Assembly (NCBI GenBank): GCA_027579435.1
Contig: JANBPK010001057.1
Location: 1-64,000 of the forward strand
Direction: 5' to 3'
Origin: Candolleomyces eurysporus
Taxonomy: Eukaryota > Basidiomycota > Agaricomycetes > Agaricales > Psathyrellaceae
DNA length: 64,000 bases
This document shows, one piece after another, positions 1 to 12,415 of this stretch. The notes beneath the pieces are model-generated. The model was not told where the DNA came from, ran no database searches, and was given only the letters and a program-made list of their open reading frames with translations. The stretch's first letter is position 1; each line of letters opens with the position of its first letter. The position numbers and the translations under genes were made by a program.

Positions 1-900
1 TAGTATATATACACGCTAACTACTGACTCGAGCAGCATCATCGTATCATTGTTGTTTTATCTTTACTTGCGTTTATCGACGAATCTATCGAGCTTTTCTG
101 CTTATATTTCACACGGCGTGAACTATCAGTTTTATCTTGGAACTTAGGAACTTAAGCAGTCATAAGGCTTGACTACTTGGGAATAGGAATCTCACTAGTT
201 GTGCATTAGGGTACTTCTAGTTCTGTGGAGTGTATTAAAGAGAGAACAAGAGAACTTAGTATTCTTAATTCACTCTATAACCCCCACAAACTCGCACTTT
301 GACTTTCGTGTGGCCTGACTCTCACACCGCGTGACTACACACAGCTTGTATACAGGTTGTGGTTGGTGTTTTGTGTGTGTGTTTCTGAGCTCGGCAGCAC
401 CGATCTCATCACCGCCCAACCGACAGCAGCTCAATGGGATCTTGCAATCAGTGTATCATTTATGTCGTACCTTGTTTGAATGATGGACTCATTATTTTAT
501 TGCATTCTCTGTCGCTACTGCTCTTGATTTATGTATTATTATTCTAACGTCTTGTTCGCTTTACCTTCCATTCCTGGTTTTAATGTGTATTTCTAGTGTT
601 TTGGCCATATGCACTGTGAAGCAACAGAGATATAATACCCTCTGTCAGAGTGGGATTGCCGGCCGCCGAATACACTCACGTAACCCGTCATCATTGTTTG
701 GAATCTATCTGTTCTTGAAGAGTCCAGTGCAGCATTGTTGGCTAAACGGGGAAGCTCATGAAAGCCTTTGGTTTGAACTCTGGTCATCCTCGATGCCGAT
801 CATGGACTATGAAGTAAATTGATGTGTTATCATACATGCATCTAGAGGCTTGATCAGGACTGCGCTGCCTACGTGGATAGGGTGCCAGCAAGGTTTCAGT
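1..900. other. Non-coding or decayed stretch, no gene recognised
   Basis: AT-rich sequence with short open frames only. The first 290 bases end in a run resembling the 3' edge of a long terminal repeat (CTATAACCCCCACA), followed by GT-rich sequence. There is no partner copy in the window, so I do not call a transposon. Confidence 0.3.
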
Positions 901-912
901 GACAATTTGGGC

Positions 913-3830
913 ACTATCTACTCTGAATCGGACGGCCAGGATTCCAAGTCCTCATTGGTGCCCTTGCCTGTGTTTTTGCGGGTGGCAATCTTGCAGCAAA
1001 TTTGACAAAAATCCAGCTGCTCACCCTCAAAAGGTACACACCTCTTGGAGCGGAGCCACGGCTCTTCCTTTGCCAGTATGGTAATTTTCTTGACATGCTC
1101 CTTAACCTCAGGTGGGCGTGGCTTTTGAATTGTGCAACTGAACAAGGAGAAAAAGGAGAAAAAGAGGTGAGTTTATGTCATTCCTTTCGAGATTGAGATT
1201 TGACAGACCAATTGGGCATAATGCCAGCGAAGTCTGGTGTTCGTGATGCATGTACGTGCTGATGTGGCAATGGCACCAGGGGCATTGAAAATGTAGCGAT
1301 CTATGCCTAAGTTCTTTGCATTGTTCAGACTTGACAAGCCCGCCTTTGCCAACCTTGAGAAGCATCAATGTTTTTCCTTCTTTTTGGTGTGAGCTTTGCA
1401 TTCGTAATCTCAATGGTTGGATGAGCGTCAGTGTGAACCCTTAGTTATAGACCAAAATGATAAACTCACGGCTTTCTTCTTGCGCGACGGCATCTTTGCA
1501 GGGTCGTGGTAGCATTTACAAAGGCACTTCATGTAAGGCTGTCGCTCTTCCATCTCGGCTGTGGTAGTGTCGCAACTCCAACCCAGGGCATCCAACAATG
1601 ATAGTATGTGCTCATGGGCAACGTCGTCAATCTCAATATGAGGATTGAGGCCAACCCACACTCCAATGCGTTCAAGGGCCGTGAGGATATGCCTCTCCTC
1701 TTCGCGATATCGCCGTACTCTGGGGTTTTTGTTGGGGTTATACCCACACTTTGGCAGCTCCGGCGGCGGTAAATGCTCAGCGTCCTGTGAAGCGGCCTGG
1801 ATGCTAGGCCTGTGCAACCACAGGAAATTACAAGAGTGGACGAGCGTGTGGGGTAGGTGTTTACTTCCACGACAGCCACATTTGCAGTTGGTGCATCGAA
1901 AATTGTAGAGGCGAGGTGTAACATATTCTGTGCGACTTCTTGGCCGTAATATGTCTCTGAGTGTCGAACAATCCCGAGGAGCTGTGCGATTCGGTCCTTC
2001 CGCCAAGTTTCGGTAATTTCAGGGATTCGCTCATTTGGCGGATTAACCGAGGATTCCGTCAAGTCTCTGCTGAACGGTTCCGTGCACAGAAGGGCCTGCC
2101 ATTCATCGCTCAGGGAGACCTCGAGAATGTTAGGATTGATCTCGTTGGGAGGCCGGGAGAGGATGAATGCTGTGAAGGCGGGTTTGAGCCAGTTGTCAAT
2201 TTGCAGCTTGATGTGGTCCTCGATTTCTTTCTGTCTGAGCAGTTCTCGCACTTTTTCCATCTGAACAATGAGATCAAGCTGGATTACGGTCCATTATGTA
2301 AACATAGAATGGATCAGTATGACACGAGGCTGCTTTCAAGAGACTGGCTTACCGTCATCAGTCAATAGTTTATCTACATAAACGAACTCTGCCGGTTCGT
2401 CGTTGAAATAAATATTTGCTTCCCGTTTCCAACCTATAGGAGAGCTTAATACTCATTCTCAAAACCGGATCGGGTTGAGAGGTCATATCGAGTTCTGTCA
2501 ATTTCTCCATCATCCTGCAGGCAAGACAAGACTAGTATATGGGAAACTGACAACACGCTTTGCTACGCAGTGGGATTCACCTTCTAACGCTCTTTCCTGA
2601 TTGCCTGGCGCCTGGCCTCTTTTTATCTGCGGTTCAATCTACGGAAGATATGGCAGACTCGACCATGCTATTGGATGCGCGGTAAGTCCAACATAGGAAA
2701 CATCAAGGGAAGTCGCAGCGATTATTCGCACCTCCATTCTCAAGTTCCAAAAGCGTTTCTGTTCTTCCATTCACAGCTGTTTGCCCTTTTCTCCTCGCTG
2801 CTTTTTGTCGTCGGCCGCTAGTTTCTCCACTGTATCGGCGTGGCACAAACACTTTCCTTCAATCACTGGAAAGAAATCGTCAAAATCCGCATCCGCTGGT
2901 GTGACACGGTCAACGCACAGTAGCTGGGAAGGAGCTTAATAATTCTGTTATCGAATCCCATCTTGTAAAGAGAGGTCAAACTCTTGAACCTGAGAAAAAG
3001 CGGATGTGGGTAGCGTAAACCAAAAGTATAGAGCAAGAACACAAACTGTTCTGAGGCCTATAAGGACTCGGGTACTTGTACCCTGGGGTTCTCAGTGCCA
3101 AGCCCGACACAAAACCAGACCAGGTGACTCCCATCATTTTTGACATGTGATCTGCTTCTCTGCCTGCGCTCTCTCTTTCTCTGATTTTCTTAGTCTATAG
3201 GCCTCGGAATCGCTGTGCGCAGCGATGGCCTCTAGCCACAAGTTGCCCCCTGCAAGGTCTGCAAAGCATCAGATGGAGTGTATTACAGGCCCTGACACCG
3301 TCTCTTTCGTTCTCCCAGCGGGTTTTCCTGCATCCCTGGAAGTGAAAGAAGGAGAGGGGGTAAGTGTGGTGATCGAGGGAGAGAGCTTCGGCCGCAGAAA
3401 CACCTACCTGGCAATCACGACAGTCGTACAAAAAAAGCTGTAAACTGGGCCTCGTTCAAGTCAGAAGGAAAGGCCAGAAGGCCTTCGACAGATTTGAGGA
3501 CCGGCTTCCAGACTGTTATCCTTGAAGCTTGTGGATCGAACAAGAATTTCCTGAAAGCCTTGCACGTCCGCGAAACATATATGACGTCTAAGGGGCGCAA
3601 GTTGACGAATATCTGTAAAGCAACGGTCAGGTTAATCACGGCAAGATGAGAGAAATGAACGCACCATGGTCAAGATCTCTAACGGAAGTCGAGAAAGACG
3701 ATCGCTAGCGCCTAGGCGGACGCCAACGTCAATCGCAACCGCGGGGCGCAGTCCTGCCTGTCGTCGAGACCGCCTACAAGGTGCGCTTTTGGTGGTGGTG
3801 TTCCGAAACATGTTGAGGTTCCAGTTCAAG
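913..3830 (-). pseudogene. F-box protein of the multigene Agaricomycete type, interrupted (probable pseudogene)
   Basis: An F-box (LSRLPLEILTM, then after an intron IFVNLRPLDVIYVSRTCKAF) begins near 3720 on the minus strand. Such proteins recruit targets to SCF ubiquitin ligases. Downstream blocks follow in order: cysteine-rich YDCRDCQ and ACNTLHLMLC, an Asp/Lys-rich block near 2900, the long frame 2270-1890, a His/Cys-rich block (CTNCKCGCRG, HSCNFLWLHRPS) to 1440, and two C-terminal Cys blocks (QFCPWC-like and DFCQICCK) down to about 913. The reading frame fails several times: a T7 run at about 3427-3433 where T6 would keep frame, a TGA near 2760 and a frameshift near 1890. The T7 case could be a sequencing error. 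The others make an intact protein unlikely. Exon limits are approximate. Confidence 0.6.
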
Positions 3831-4068
3831 ATGTAAAATGATCTCTTTTTGGTTAAGTATTAGAAGGCAACCAGATTTGGTGCAACGAGGAAACAGGCAG
3901 CCGGGAGGTTGTTACACGTTTTCGATATCATTTCTGAATTTGGAGTGACAAATTGATAATGCCCCTTCAAACTTTCTTCCGTTTCGGGTCAGTTACTCCA
4001 AATGAGCCTATCTTTGGAACCTTACAAAACCAGTGGCCCCGGCAGCGGGGAATGCATGATTACGTTTG

Positions 4069-5060
4069 CTACTTCAAAGGTCTGATGTAGGCTGATAGTT
4101 CCTCATGATTTCCTTGATGTATGTATATCTTTTGGAAACTCAAGACCGACGCAAGAGATGAAGAACTACGCCAGGTATGAGAGGCTGACAGATGCGGCGT
4201 CGTCGACCCAGTAATATTGACCGGTGTTCCAAGTAGGACTGTAAAGCGGGCGTTCCTACACAATATAATCTGATGAAAGCCTATGGGCCCTCAATTGAGA
4301 ACCTTACTTCGATCGACCAACTCCTTGTACACCTCACGATGCAATTGCAGGTGAATTGCACTGTTGAGTTTGAGATAGATCATTTGATTCTGACTTTGGT
4401 AAAGCGCACAAAATGTTGGTTTCCACGAATATCTTTCACCGGGATGTTTCACCCAGCAACATCCTCCTCGGAGAAGACAACACAGAAGACGGTGCTTGAG
4501 GTGCGATATAATTGACCTCCGATAATACACCCATGATCACCGATCATTGACAGGCGCAATGTCCTGCACCCTCGTAATCCTCCCTTTTCTCTGTGTTCCC
4601 ACTCTCACAAGCGTGCTGTTCTACTTCTATGAGACGGCGGTAGGTGAGACGTCTCGTTATATTACACGTGGCGTAGTAACAACAATGCTCACTATAGAGA
4701 TAAATGCCAGTCGCGGCTGCTTGCGCGCCACAAGCGTCCCATTGCACCACGAGCACAAGCACAAGAAGTATGGAAAGATGCTTTGTGGTAGAGAAGTCCA
4801 TGAATATACTCTTGGTGCAAGATTTCAGCTTTTTGGGCAAGCGCAAAGGACAAATCGTGGGCTGAGATGCGGATTCAAACAGCAAGAGGACTTGAGCTAA
4901 ATACACCCACAACTTGATCGAAGGTGCTGAGTCCTAAAACCTTCAGGGCAGGACTTTCTTCCACCAAAAATGAAGGTGGCTTCAATTGCACTAATTGCTT
5001 CGCGTTTCTGAATCAACCCCTTGGGTATCCTGAGAGTACTGGAGAGTAACCTTAGGATGT
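4069..5060 (-). pseudogene. Remnant of unknown gene X (copy D), split by inserted sequence
   Basis: On the minus strand the block LRIPKGLIQKRE (about 5035-4990) is followed much later by VNITGSTTPHLSAS (about 4230-4185). The same two blocks occur in the same order about 160 bases apart in the copy at 48.2-48.7 kb (LRIPKGLVVTEE, then VWIAGSTMLHLSA). At DNA level 4189-4220 aligns closely with 48484-48516. Here the blocks are nearly 700 bases apart, with a kinase scrap between them. The product is not recognised. Confidence 0.4.
4273..4525 (+). pseudogene. FunK1-type protein kinase fragment
   Basis: MKAYGPSIENLTSIDQLL matches the segment before the catalytic loop of the intact FunK1 gene at 8856-11162 (MKAYGPTIEKFKSIKQLL). 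After about 100 bases the catalytic loop NIFHRDVSPSNILLGEDN can be read at about 4426-4480. It is followed at once by in-frame stops (TGA, TAA). No other kinase exon is seen nearby. It is a dead scrap lodged inside the gene X remnant. Confidence 0.7.
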
Positions 5061-5978
5061 CTACCAGAACAGTGGCTATCACTGTCATTCACGGGAGGCG
5101 CACTGATCAACAATCGTTACTGATACTTCGATGTGGATGCAAGTTGAAATCAGTGAAGCTCAGTATAATCTTCCCATGGGCTGAGGAGGCTTCCGCGAGG
5201 GTCATCAAGGTCAGGAGGTCCAACGAAACAAACAAGTACAAAAATGCTAGACTTCGACCGCCCAGTAAGACGTCTTCGAAAAGTAGATAGAAGCTGAAAA
5301 ATAATGCAACCACCCGCAAAATCATGCTCTTCGGCGGACGGGAAAAGAAAAGGGCTTCGAAAGCCACTTTAGCGGGAACAGTAATCAGTGGGACTCAGGA
5401 GACATTCATCATGTTCCACCGGATTCTGCAGGCATTGCATTACAAGGCTTCAATTGGTTGACTTGGAATTCTGATGATCGGAATGGCGATGCATGCGATG
5501 CTCCAAACCCAAAACTTCGAAACACAATAGTTCCAGGCTGACCAGCTCCTGCTCACCTCGCCCTCGGTGCTCGATGTGTCCGTCGGAAAATCACCCTATC
5601 GACCTGCTAGCGACTGCCATCTGTAGGTGGAGTGGCCATACTGATAGATGTCAATGTGAGTCATTTACAACACCGACCTTATGTTCAAATAAAAATGAAG
5701 TGTCGTCACTGTACTGAATCCCATGGCCGTGTTCAATCATAGAACCCCGAAGAAATTGCGAGGAATGTTGGTGCTTGATTCGTGATGATCGCTGGCTATC
5801 CAGTGCGACTCGCTAACTTGAAAGGGATGGGGACAAGACAGGATGAAGCATCGGCCGTTTGATGATCAAAAGCATGAGGCTATATGATGTCTCTTAGCCA
5901 AAGTCCAAAACCCTTTGATCAGGCCGACTTCCCGGTATCCGCCCATCTTTGCAGTCCTCTATCGACCACCACGGCGTC
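5061..5978. other. Intergenic, no gene recognised
   Basis: Only short frames are present. A Cys-containing stretch near 5690-5720 in the plus direction (KMKCRHC) looks mildly coding but could not be extended or assigned. The last part is presumably the promoter of the membrane protein gene starting at 5979. Confidence 0.3.
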
Positions 5979-7741
5979 ATGGCCACACCGCTGGATGGAG
6001 TCAGCTACGATAATATCATTCGAGCATATACTTCAACTCAATATGTGAACGTGAGTCTTCTTCCGCAGACTTCTCCATGAATAACTGATAACTGAGATGA
6101 ATCTGCTACAATAGTATCTTGTGCGTGTTGACATCGACTGTTCTGCCACCACTTCAACCTCGATACTAACGCTGCTCACATTTAGGCAGTGAGCAGCTTC
6201 GCACTCGTGGTAAGTAGAACTTTGGCCTTTCTTTGAGGCGCAATCACTAAAAAAAAACTCTTGCCTAGATTGCTGACTTTGTGCACACCTTCCCGGACGA
6301 AGTATGGCGTTGAGCCCGCAGTCATGCTTTCAGCAATTGATTTAGACTTATCAACAGGTTCAATTAATGTGGAAAGCACCCACGAGCCTGCCAAAAGTCC
6401 TGTTCTTTGTAATACGCTACTACTCCCTTGTTCAAGGGGCGTTCTCTTCGACGTGTAAGCATAGCCTTACATTCCTAGGCCAACCTCCACGATCTTGACC
6501 ATGCGACAGATAGTTTACCGACCAATCTCTCAGCTGAACAATGTCGTTCTGCATTTACTCGCGATGCAAGTAGGTCTGTCTCTCAACTTTATGTGATGAT
6601 CGCTCAGTCGCATCCTGGCAAAAACCAATCCCTGTCCGAAAATTGAAAGTATCAGTGACTCTCATAGTCTTTGCATCCGAGGGTGGGTCACAACTCTCAA
6701 TAGATCGATCCAATCCTTATTACCGCCTTCAGCTGTTTTGGCTATCCGAGCATATGCCTTCTCTGGAAGAGACGTCAGACTGCTTGCATTCCTCATTTTC
6801 GAATTCATGGTCAGTCTCACATTGCTATTTTGTGAGAGGAAGAGCTATTCTCACTCAAAAGACACAGGTCATTCATGCTTCTAACATCTACCTTGCCCTA
6901 CGGTTCATGAACAGCACCAAATGTACGTTGAACACACAAACGACTGACTGCAGCAGGCTGAGTACACAATCCTTGTACTGAATGACAGTTGTGGAACTTC
7001 CAATGCGGATTCCCATCTGTCTGCCAGTGGAAGCAAACGCCACCACCCTGGGTATTAGCTTTTCACTCTTGGTGTGCAGTATCACTAGTTCGTGCTTATC
7101 CCTTTATTCCCCGGGCTATCCGACAATTCCAACTGATTATGCTATCACAGTCATTATGCTTTGCATGTTGTACATTATGTTTCGAAAGTACAGACACGAT
7201 AAGACCTCAACTTTGGTATCTTTATTTTATCAGGATGGACTCGTTTATTTTGTATGTTTGTCTGGCAAGTCCCTCGGCTATTCGTCCTGCGAAAAAGGCG
7301 CTGCTAACTGTGAATGCTTTTTACTAGGTTTGGCTTGTACAAACCTCATCGTCCTCCTCACAGTCAAGGTTCGCACTTACTACTCGAATCTTGTATACGG
7401 ACTCGTTCAGCAACTAAGCCACCGTCGCGTCGTCTAGGACGAAGCATTGAGTCTTCTTCTTGTGCAGTACGTCCGCATCACTTACTGCACAATAAGAACA
7501 TTTCTCTCAAGAATTTGGCCAAATGACGTCTGTTAGACCAGAAACATCCATCCATGCTATCCTCTCCACAAGGATGATCCTTCGCTTGCGTTCATGGGCC
7601 GAACGACCCTTTCACCAAGGAAGCCATGATGGTGCCGGCAGTGAGGGTACCTGGGTGGTGTCAGGACTCGAATACCGCTCCTACCCAACCGAGCGCATGA
7701 TTTTTGCATCCCCACCTTCCTCCCCTATTGTGGCATCCTAA
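5979..7741 (+). CDS. DUF6533-type seven-helix membrane protein
   Basis: The start ATG 5979 opens MATPLDGVSYDNIIRAY. The spliced N-terminus reads QYVN-YL-AVSSFALV-IADFVHTFPDEV-QLMWKAP, the DUF6533 pattern that forms the first helix of an Agaricomycete family of presumed membrane receptors of unknown ligand. Later exons give FVIRYYSLVQ (about 6395-6425), TLIVFASE (about 6658-6690), RAYAFSGRDVRLLAFLIFEF (about 6745-6807), an exon with MLCMLYIMFRKYRHDKTSTL (about 7155-7215), DGLVYFVCL and the C-terminal ETSIHAILSTRMILRLR (7543-7593) with a hydrophilic tail ending at 7741. Many introns of 50-65 nt are needed, including a 6-nt exon at 6115-6120. All joints found by eye are compatible with an open frame, but exon limits in 6900-7540 are uncertain. 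Confidence 0.7.
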
Positions 7742-8855
7742 TAAGTGTGACAGTTGATGCAGGAGAGGCGGCTGATTGTAATGTTTCAAGTCACCTCGTG
7801 CCGAAAGTCGTCAATGTCGTGAAACAACTTGGGGGCATAGTAGACATTTCAAGATCCATACATTCCCAGAGGATAAACATCGACATTAGCATAATTTAGG
7901 CCCATTTAATAGATACATAATAGACAAATTTACTTGTTCTCGACCATCCGTGTTTCCACCTTCCAGTTGCACGTACGCCCCGCTTGATATCCATCGATGT
8001 AGTCTTGCCCAAGTCGTTCTTCGATACATATGTCGCTTGAAGACTTTTTCTTCAAATGTGGCGGGCATTCTTCCATTCATTACCTCTTCTTCTTCGAGGT
8101 GGGGATCTAGGACCAGCGGACGTGTTTGCTAGCTCATATGAATATATCAAAGCCCGAGTGGTTTAGCGTTCCTAAGCGGGTCATATTACTGATTTTGCTC
8201 GTAGAAAAAAGAAGCCGAATGCGGACCAAGCCATGTCTCCCGGGGGAACAGATACGGTCGATGTCGTGGTCGAGTCGGAGTAGGAGCAGCATCACAAAAT
8301 AATTCGAACGTTGATCTGACAGATCAAGGATCTAATCTAATCTTAGTGAACTTAACACTACCGACTCCACCGACTCGGACTACAAGTTGTGGTTGTCCGT
8401 CCCTCGGATAAGCGCTCCATGCCCAGCTGATGATCGTGAGATTGGGGTTGGCCCATCCATTAAGCGGGCACCATATTTGGGCGTCAATCCAAGGTGAGGC
8501 TCCACATTAGAGGAGTTGCCAGAGAATAGGGTGGATCCTTTGTAGACTCGTGATCTTCACTACTAATTCTGAAGACTATTGTCAAGTTTGCTGTTTCAGA
8601 CTCCCTAGCGGCAGGAGAATGAGCAGCCCGGGGACAAGGCAGGCAATCATTTCAGCCGATCTGCCGAACGACCTGAGAATGCCATGAGTGAGCGCGATCA
8701 CATGCCTACGTGATGTCCACTCTCTCTGTTGACTTTCCACTGAGCCACTACCGTCCCTCCTTCAGCTTCACTATCTTGTCCTCACATATCAACCCTGCCT
8801 CCATTCTGCTCTACATACATCCTTAACGCCGATTCATTACGCGATCATCATTGCG
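7742..8855. other. Intergenic region upstream of the FunK1 gene
   Basis: No convincing coding frame. The last 150 bases are C/T-rich (CTCTCTGTTGACTTTCC, CCCTCCTTCAGC), as is common in basidiomycete core promoters, and lead into the ATG at 8856. Confidence 0.35.
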
Positions 8856-11162
8856 ATGTCCTTCACTGATTCTGTCCAAGCCGAGTCTTCAGCAGACTCC
8901 CTTACCACGGCGCAAGTGGAACGGGATCGACGATACGACGTGCTCCGCCAGGAGCTGGGCGACGTCATCTCGATGGAGAAATTCGCATGGGCCAGCTCTC
9001 TCTACTTCGACCTCGCCCCGCCAAATGCAGTTCAAGAGTATTTGAATACCGAGGGGGGCGAGCATTGCAATGGCAGATGGACCGGCATTCCTGAGACACC
9101 TGCGCTCGCATCTGAGCTCCACGGCCCCATCTGTAGAATCGTCAACTCTTTAATCGACCGTTTTATCGCACCGAAAGGACAGGGCGCTCGTGAGCCAGTA
9201 GTGGGAACCAGCCTCTGCCAACGCAAGCCTCAAGCTGCGGCTGCACCAGAGCAACCAATAGTTCCTGGTATTGCGATACGAGCTACCGGACCATCCTTTG
9301 TTACCCCTAGAAGACCATCCTCTCTACTATCAAATATTGCCGCTTGCATCGACGCTAAGCTGGACTCGGAGGCCTCCAACGTGTGGAATCACCTAACCCG
9401 GATGAGCGAATTTGCAAAGTAAGTAGTGAATTGTCTTGGGTTTAATTTTTCGTTGCTGAGAAGCTCCCTCCGTATTTAGAAACATGTTTACTGAGCAACC
9501 GAATCGGTTCTTTGTTCGCTCTATGCTTGTAACCGAGCACCGGGCGCAGCTCTTCCACTTCGACCGCAGCGGCGCACAGTACACACCTCTGTTCAACATC
9601 CACGATGACCCTGAAACGTTTATCCATCTCGTTACAGGGCTCTGTGCCACAGAAGAACGGATCCTTGGTTTCGACGATAGCATTCAATGGAGGACAGAAT
9701 CCAATGGCGCGAGGACGAGTGGTACTTTGAGCACCGTTGGTCCGAGCGACACTGTTGCCACTTACGACCTTGTGGCTGACGAACGCCCGCTCGTCCGCCG
9801 CCGCCTCCGTGGTCGTAGCACCACTTGCTGGGCTGTGAGGAACAGGCGAGGGGAAAGGTTCATTGTGAAGGACTACTGGGTGACTGATGACCAAATGCGC
9901 GAGTTTGAACTCCTCAACGAGGTGAAAGGTCTGCCCGGCGTCTGTCAGATGGTTTCCTACGAAGACAGTCGTGTTCAGACCAAAGACTTTAGGGGTGACC
10001 TTACTGCCCTCGCAGATGTGTTCCCAAATCTCACGAGTGTTCGGATTGTGATGAAGGCCTATGGACCAACTATTGAAAAGTTCAAATCTATCAAACAACT
10101 TCTCGCGGCTCTTCGCGATGCAATCGCAGGTAAGTTCCGTTGCCCCGTATTGCTGCCTTCAGCGACTGACGGCAATCCAGCGCATCAGGCTCTACTTTCA
10201 AGGAACATCATTCATCGTGACATCTCCCCAAACAACATTCTCCTTGGCCCCGATAATGCTGAAGAAGGCGAGCGGGGCGTTTTAATCGACCTCGACGTTG
10301 CCCTGAGGTCGGCTGGGGCATCTTCTCAGACCGTCATTGATGTCAAAAAGGTAAGTAATTCTCATTGTGAACTTTTAGTCTCTACTCATGTCCAACTCGC
10401 AGGGCACCCTTATGTTCCAATCGCGCATGGTCCTTCGGAGCTACAAACTTGTTCCTGCGTTCATTCCCCTATACGCTTACCTTGACGACCTGGAAGCCNT
10501 TTTTTTGGGTATTCGCCTACCTCGTTCTCACCTACAAGCCCAATGGTGAGCGAATGACGCAAAACTCGTTCCAACAGTCGACACTCTTGTCGTGGGTCGA
10601 AGACGGCCCTACTTGCATACACAATTCCAAATTCACATTCCTAGCTTCCCCCTCTGCAATTGATGAAATTCGGGCGGCAATCGAACCTGGATGGCGAGTA
10701 GTCTATGAAGACTTATTTCTTGGATTCAGAAACTTTGTTCGAGAAGTTGGTGACGACAAAGACAGGCTGCTCTACAAGGGGCGGACTAGGCTCCCAAACG
10801 GGACACTTGCTCCAAACAGGTTCGCACCAGTTTTAGCAAAGGTTAACGAGCACTACGCGCGAGTCATCGGGCTCTTTGACGCCGCACTGGAGAAAGTGAA
10901 GGGGTCTGGCCTCAATACAGAGCCGCCAAAATCTCCCCAAATCACTTCCCCCTCAACGTCATCTTCCACAAACTCTGGCTCTGCCTCCGAATTCTCTTCC
11001 GTTATTTCACCAGGTACCTCTGAGGAAAATCCGATCTCTCCTTTACATTCTCCCTCTCGCCCCTCAGTGTCCTCTCGGGTGCCCAAACGTCGTTCTGAGG
11101 AAGCGGATCTCGGTGACGGATCGCTAAAGGTGTCCAAGAGGAGGTATCCTTCCCACTGCTGA
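8856..11162 (+). CDS. FunK1 fungal-type protein kinase
   Basis: Four exons fit GT-AG rules: 8856-9418, 9480-10129, 10181-10350 and 10403-11162, coding about 713 residues. Kinase features in order are FIVKDYW (putative ATP-binding Lys), EFELLNEV (putative alphaC Glu), VMKAYGPTIE, the catalytic loop NIIHRDISPNNILL with Asp and Asn, and LIDLDVA in place of DFG. A long C-terminal domain with APNRFAPVLAKV follows, then a Ser/Thr/Pro-rich tail with basic KRR clusters that could act as nuclear signals. FunK1 kinases are greatly expanded in mushrooms, and their substrates are unknown. An N at 10499 before a T7 run shifts the frame by one. Dropping it restores DDLEAFFWVFAYL, so I treat it as an assembly error. 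Fragments of paralogues lie at 4273 and 11492. Confidence 0.9.
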
Positions 11163-11491
11163 CTATCCGCTGGGATCTGGGCATAGCATGATAATCGACC
11201 TCTGATTTGAAAGTCTGGATCATGGTGATTTTTGATCAGATCGGATTGTATTTAACTGTATATAATATCTATGTTCCTTGTTTTATGCCCAGATTTGTGT
11301 AGTTCTACTCCCGTGTGCCAGCTGAGCGACCCTTGCCGTGGAGAACTTTTCAAGTAGCTCGGAATTCAATCGTGTTTGAAATTCTTCGGTATTGAGCATG
11401 GTCAGGCGCGGAGAACCTGCGTTCAGTTTTCTGAATCCTTCTCTGGCTCTTCACTCACATTCTCCTCACGTACACGTCAAACGGTCACCGA

Positions 11492-12138
11492 ATGCCTTCC
11501 GATAATTACCGAGAACGCTTGATGTCGTCTCGGAGCCATCACGACCCGGCCTCAGCGCTTCTCTCGAAATGGGTGTTCCTCAACTCTCCAAGCGGGATCC
11601 GCGAGAGCAAGGAAGCTACGCATCCTGGTTGGCGCTCAGCCTGCAGCACCTTGTCCCTTGAAATCCGGGAATTTGCTCATGAGGTCAGCTACGAGAAAGA
11701 GAGGTTGATATACGAGGGGCAAGAAGTGCTTGGTACCATCACTCTAGACCGATTTTCATCACTTCGTCCCAACGTCGACGAACACTGCACGCGCGCGTCA
11801 TAAGAATGTTTGACGCCGCGTTGCAGAACGTGCCCGAAGTACATGTCGACACGTCGGTGCTAGCACCTCCACCGCTCAACTCCTCCACTTCTCAATTCTC
11901 GAGCCCCGACGTCGTTGCACTTGAATTAGTTTTGAGGGCAACATCAGCTACTTCCCTGCAGTCAACAACACCTCCCGAGCGAAGTCTCTTTCTTCCTTGT
12001 CGCAGCTCCAAACGCCGCTATGACGAGGCTGCACTGGAGAATCTGCCCACAGAGTCAAAGAGGAGGTGTCCACCCAGTCGAAGAGCAGTCCGTGGGATTC
12101 TGAGTTCGGTTTATGAATACTGCCTTGGTTGGTTTTGA
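11492..12138 (+). pseudogene. Tandem partial copy of the FunK1 kinase C-terminal region
   Basis: KWVFLNSPSGIRESKEA and PGWRSACSTLSLEIREFAHEV align block by block with KFTFLASPSAIDEIRAA and PGWRVVYEDLFLGFRNFVREV of the gene just upstream. The frame ends at 11803 in a CG-repeat (ACGCGCGCGTC). Moving by two bases restores RVIRMFDAALQNVPE and a Ser-rich tail with KRRYDEAALENLPTESKRR. No kinase core precedes it. This is a partial tandem duplication, frameshifted and without catalytic residues. Confidence 0.75.
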
Positions 12139-12415
12139 TTTTAATGGACCCTGGTTTCCTTTTGGCTTTTTATACAGGCTCATCCTCATACCTACTCACT
12201 AATATCCTTTATTTTATATAGTCGCGCTTCCTCGACAACGTTCGATCGTCCATTCTCCATCTGACTTTTATGAACTCTCGTTTAAACCACTATGAAACGT
12301 CGTCATAACATCAAAAGCACTCAAATTTACTATAGAGTTACATTGAAAGCTTGCCGCGACGTTATATGAACGAGTTGGAACAGGAAACTCGAAGTAGACG
12401 GCTGAGATCTATACA
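12139..12415. other. Convergent intergenic spacer
   Basis: AT-rich spacer between the 3' ends of the kinase fragment and the esterase gene. It probably holds their 3' UTRs. No other feature is seen. Confidence 0.4.

Noticed and set aside
1..295. Possible LTR end at the window edge
   Set aside because: No second LTR, primer-binding site or retrotransposon coding sequence is visible. Only the ending resembles an LTR.
8151..8205. A-box-like GCCCGAGTGGTTTAGCG suggesting a leucine tRNA
   Set aside because: No matching B box or closing stem within 100 bases.
9442..10098. A 218-residue minus-strand frame
   Set aside because: It lies opposite FunK1 exon 2, whose kinase motifs are on the plus strand.
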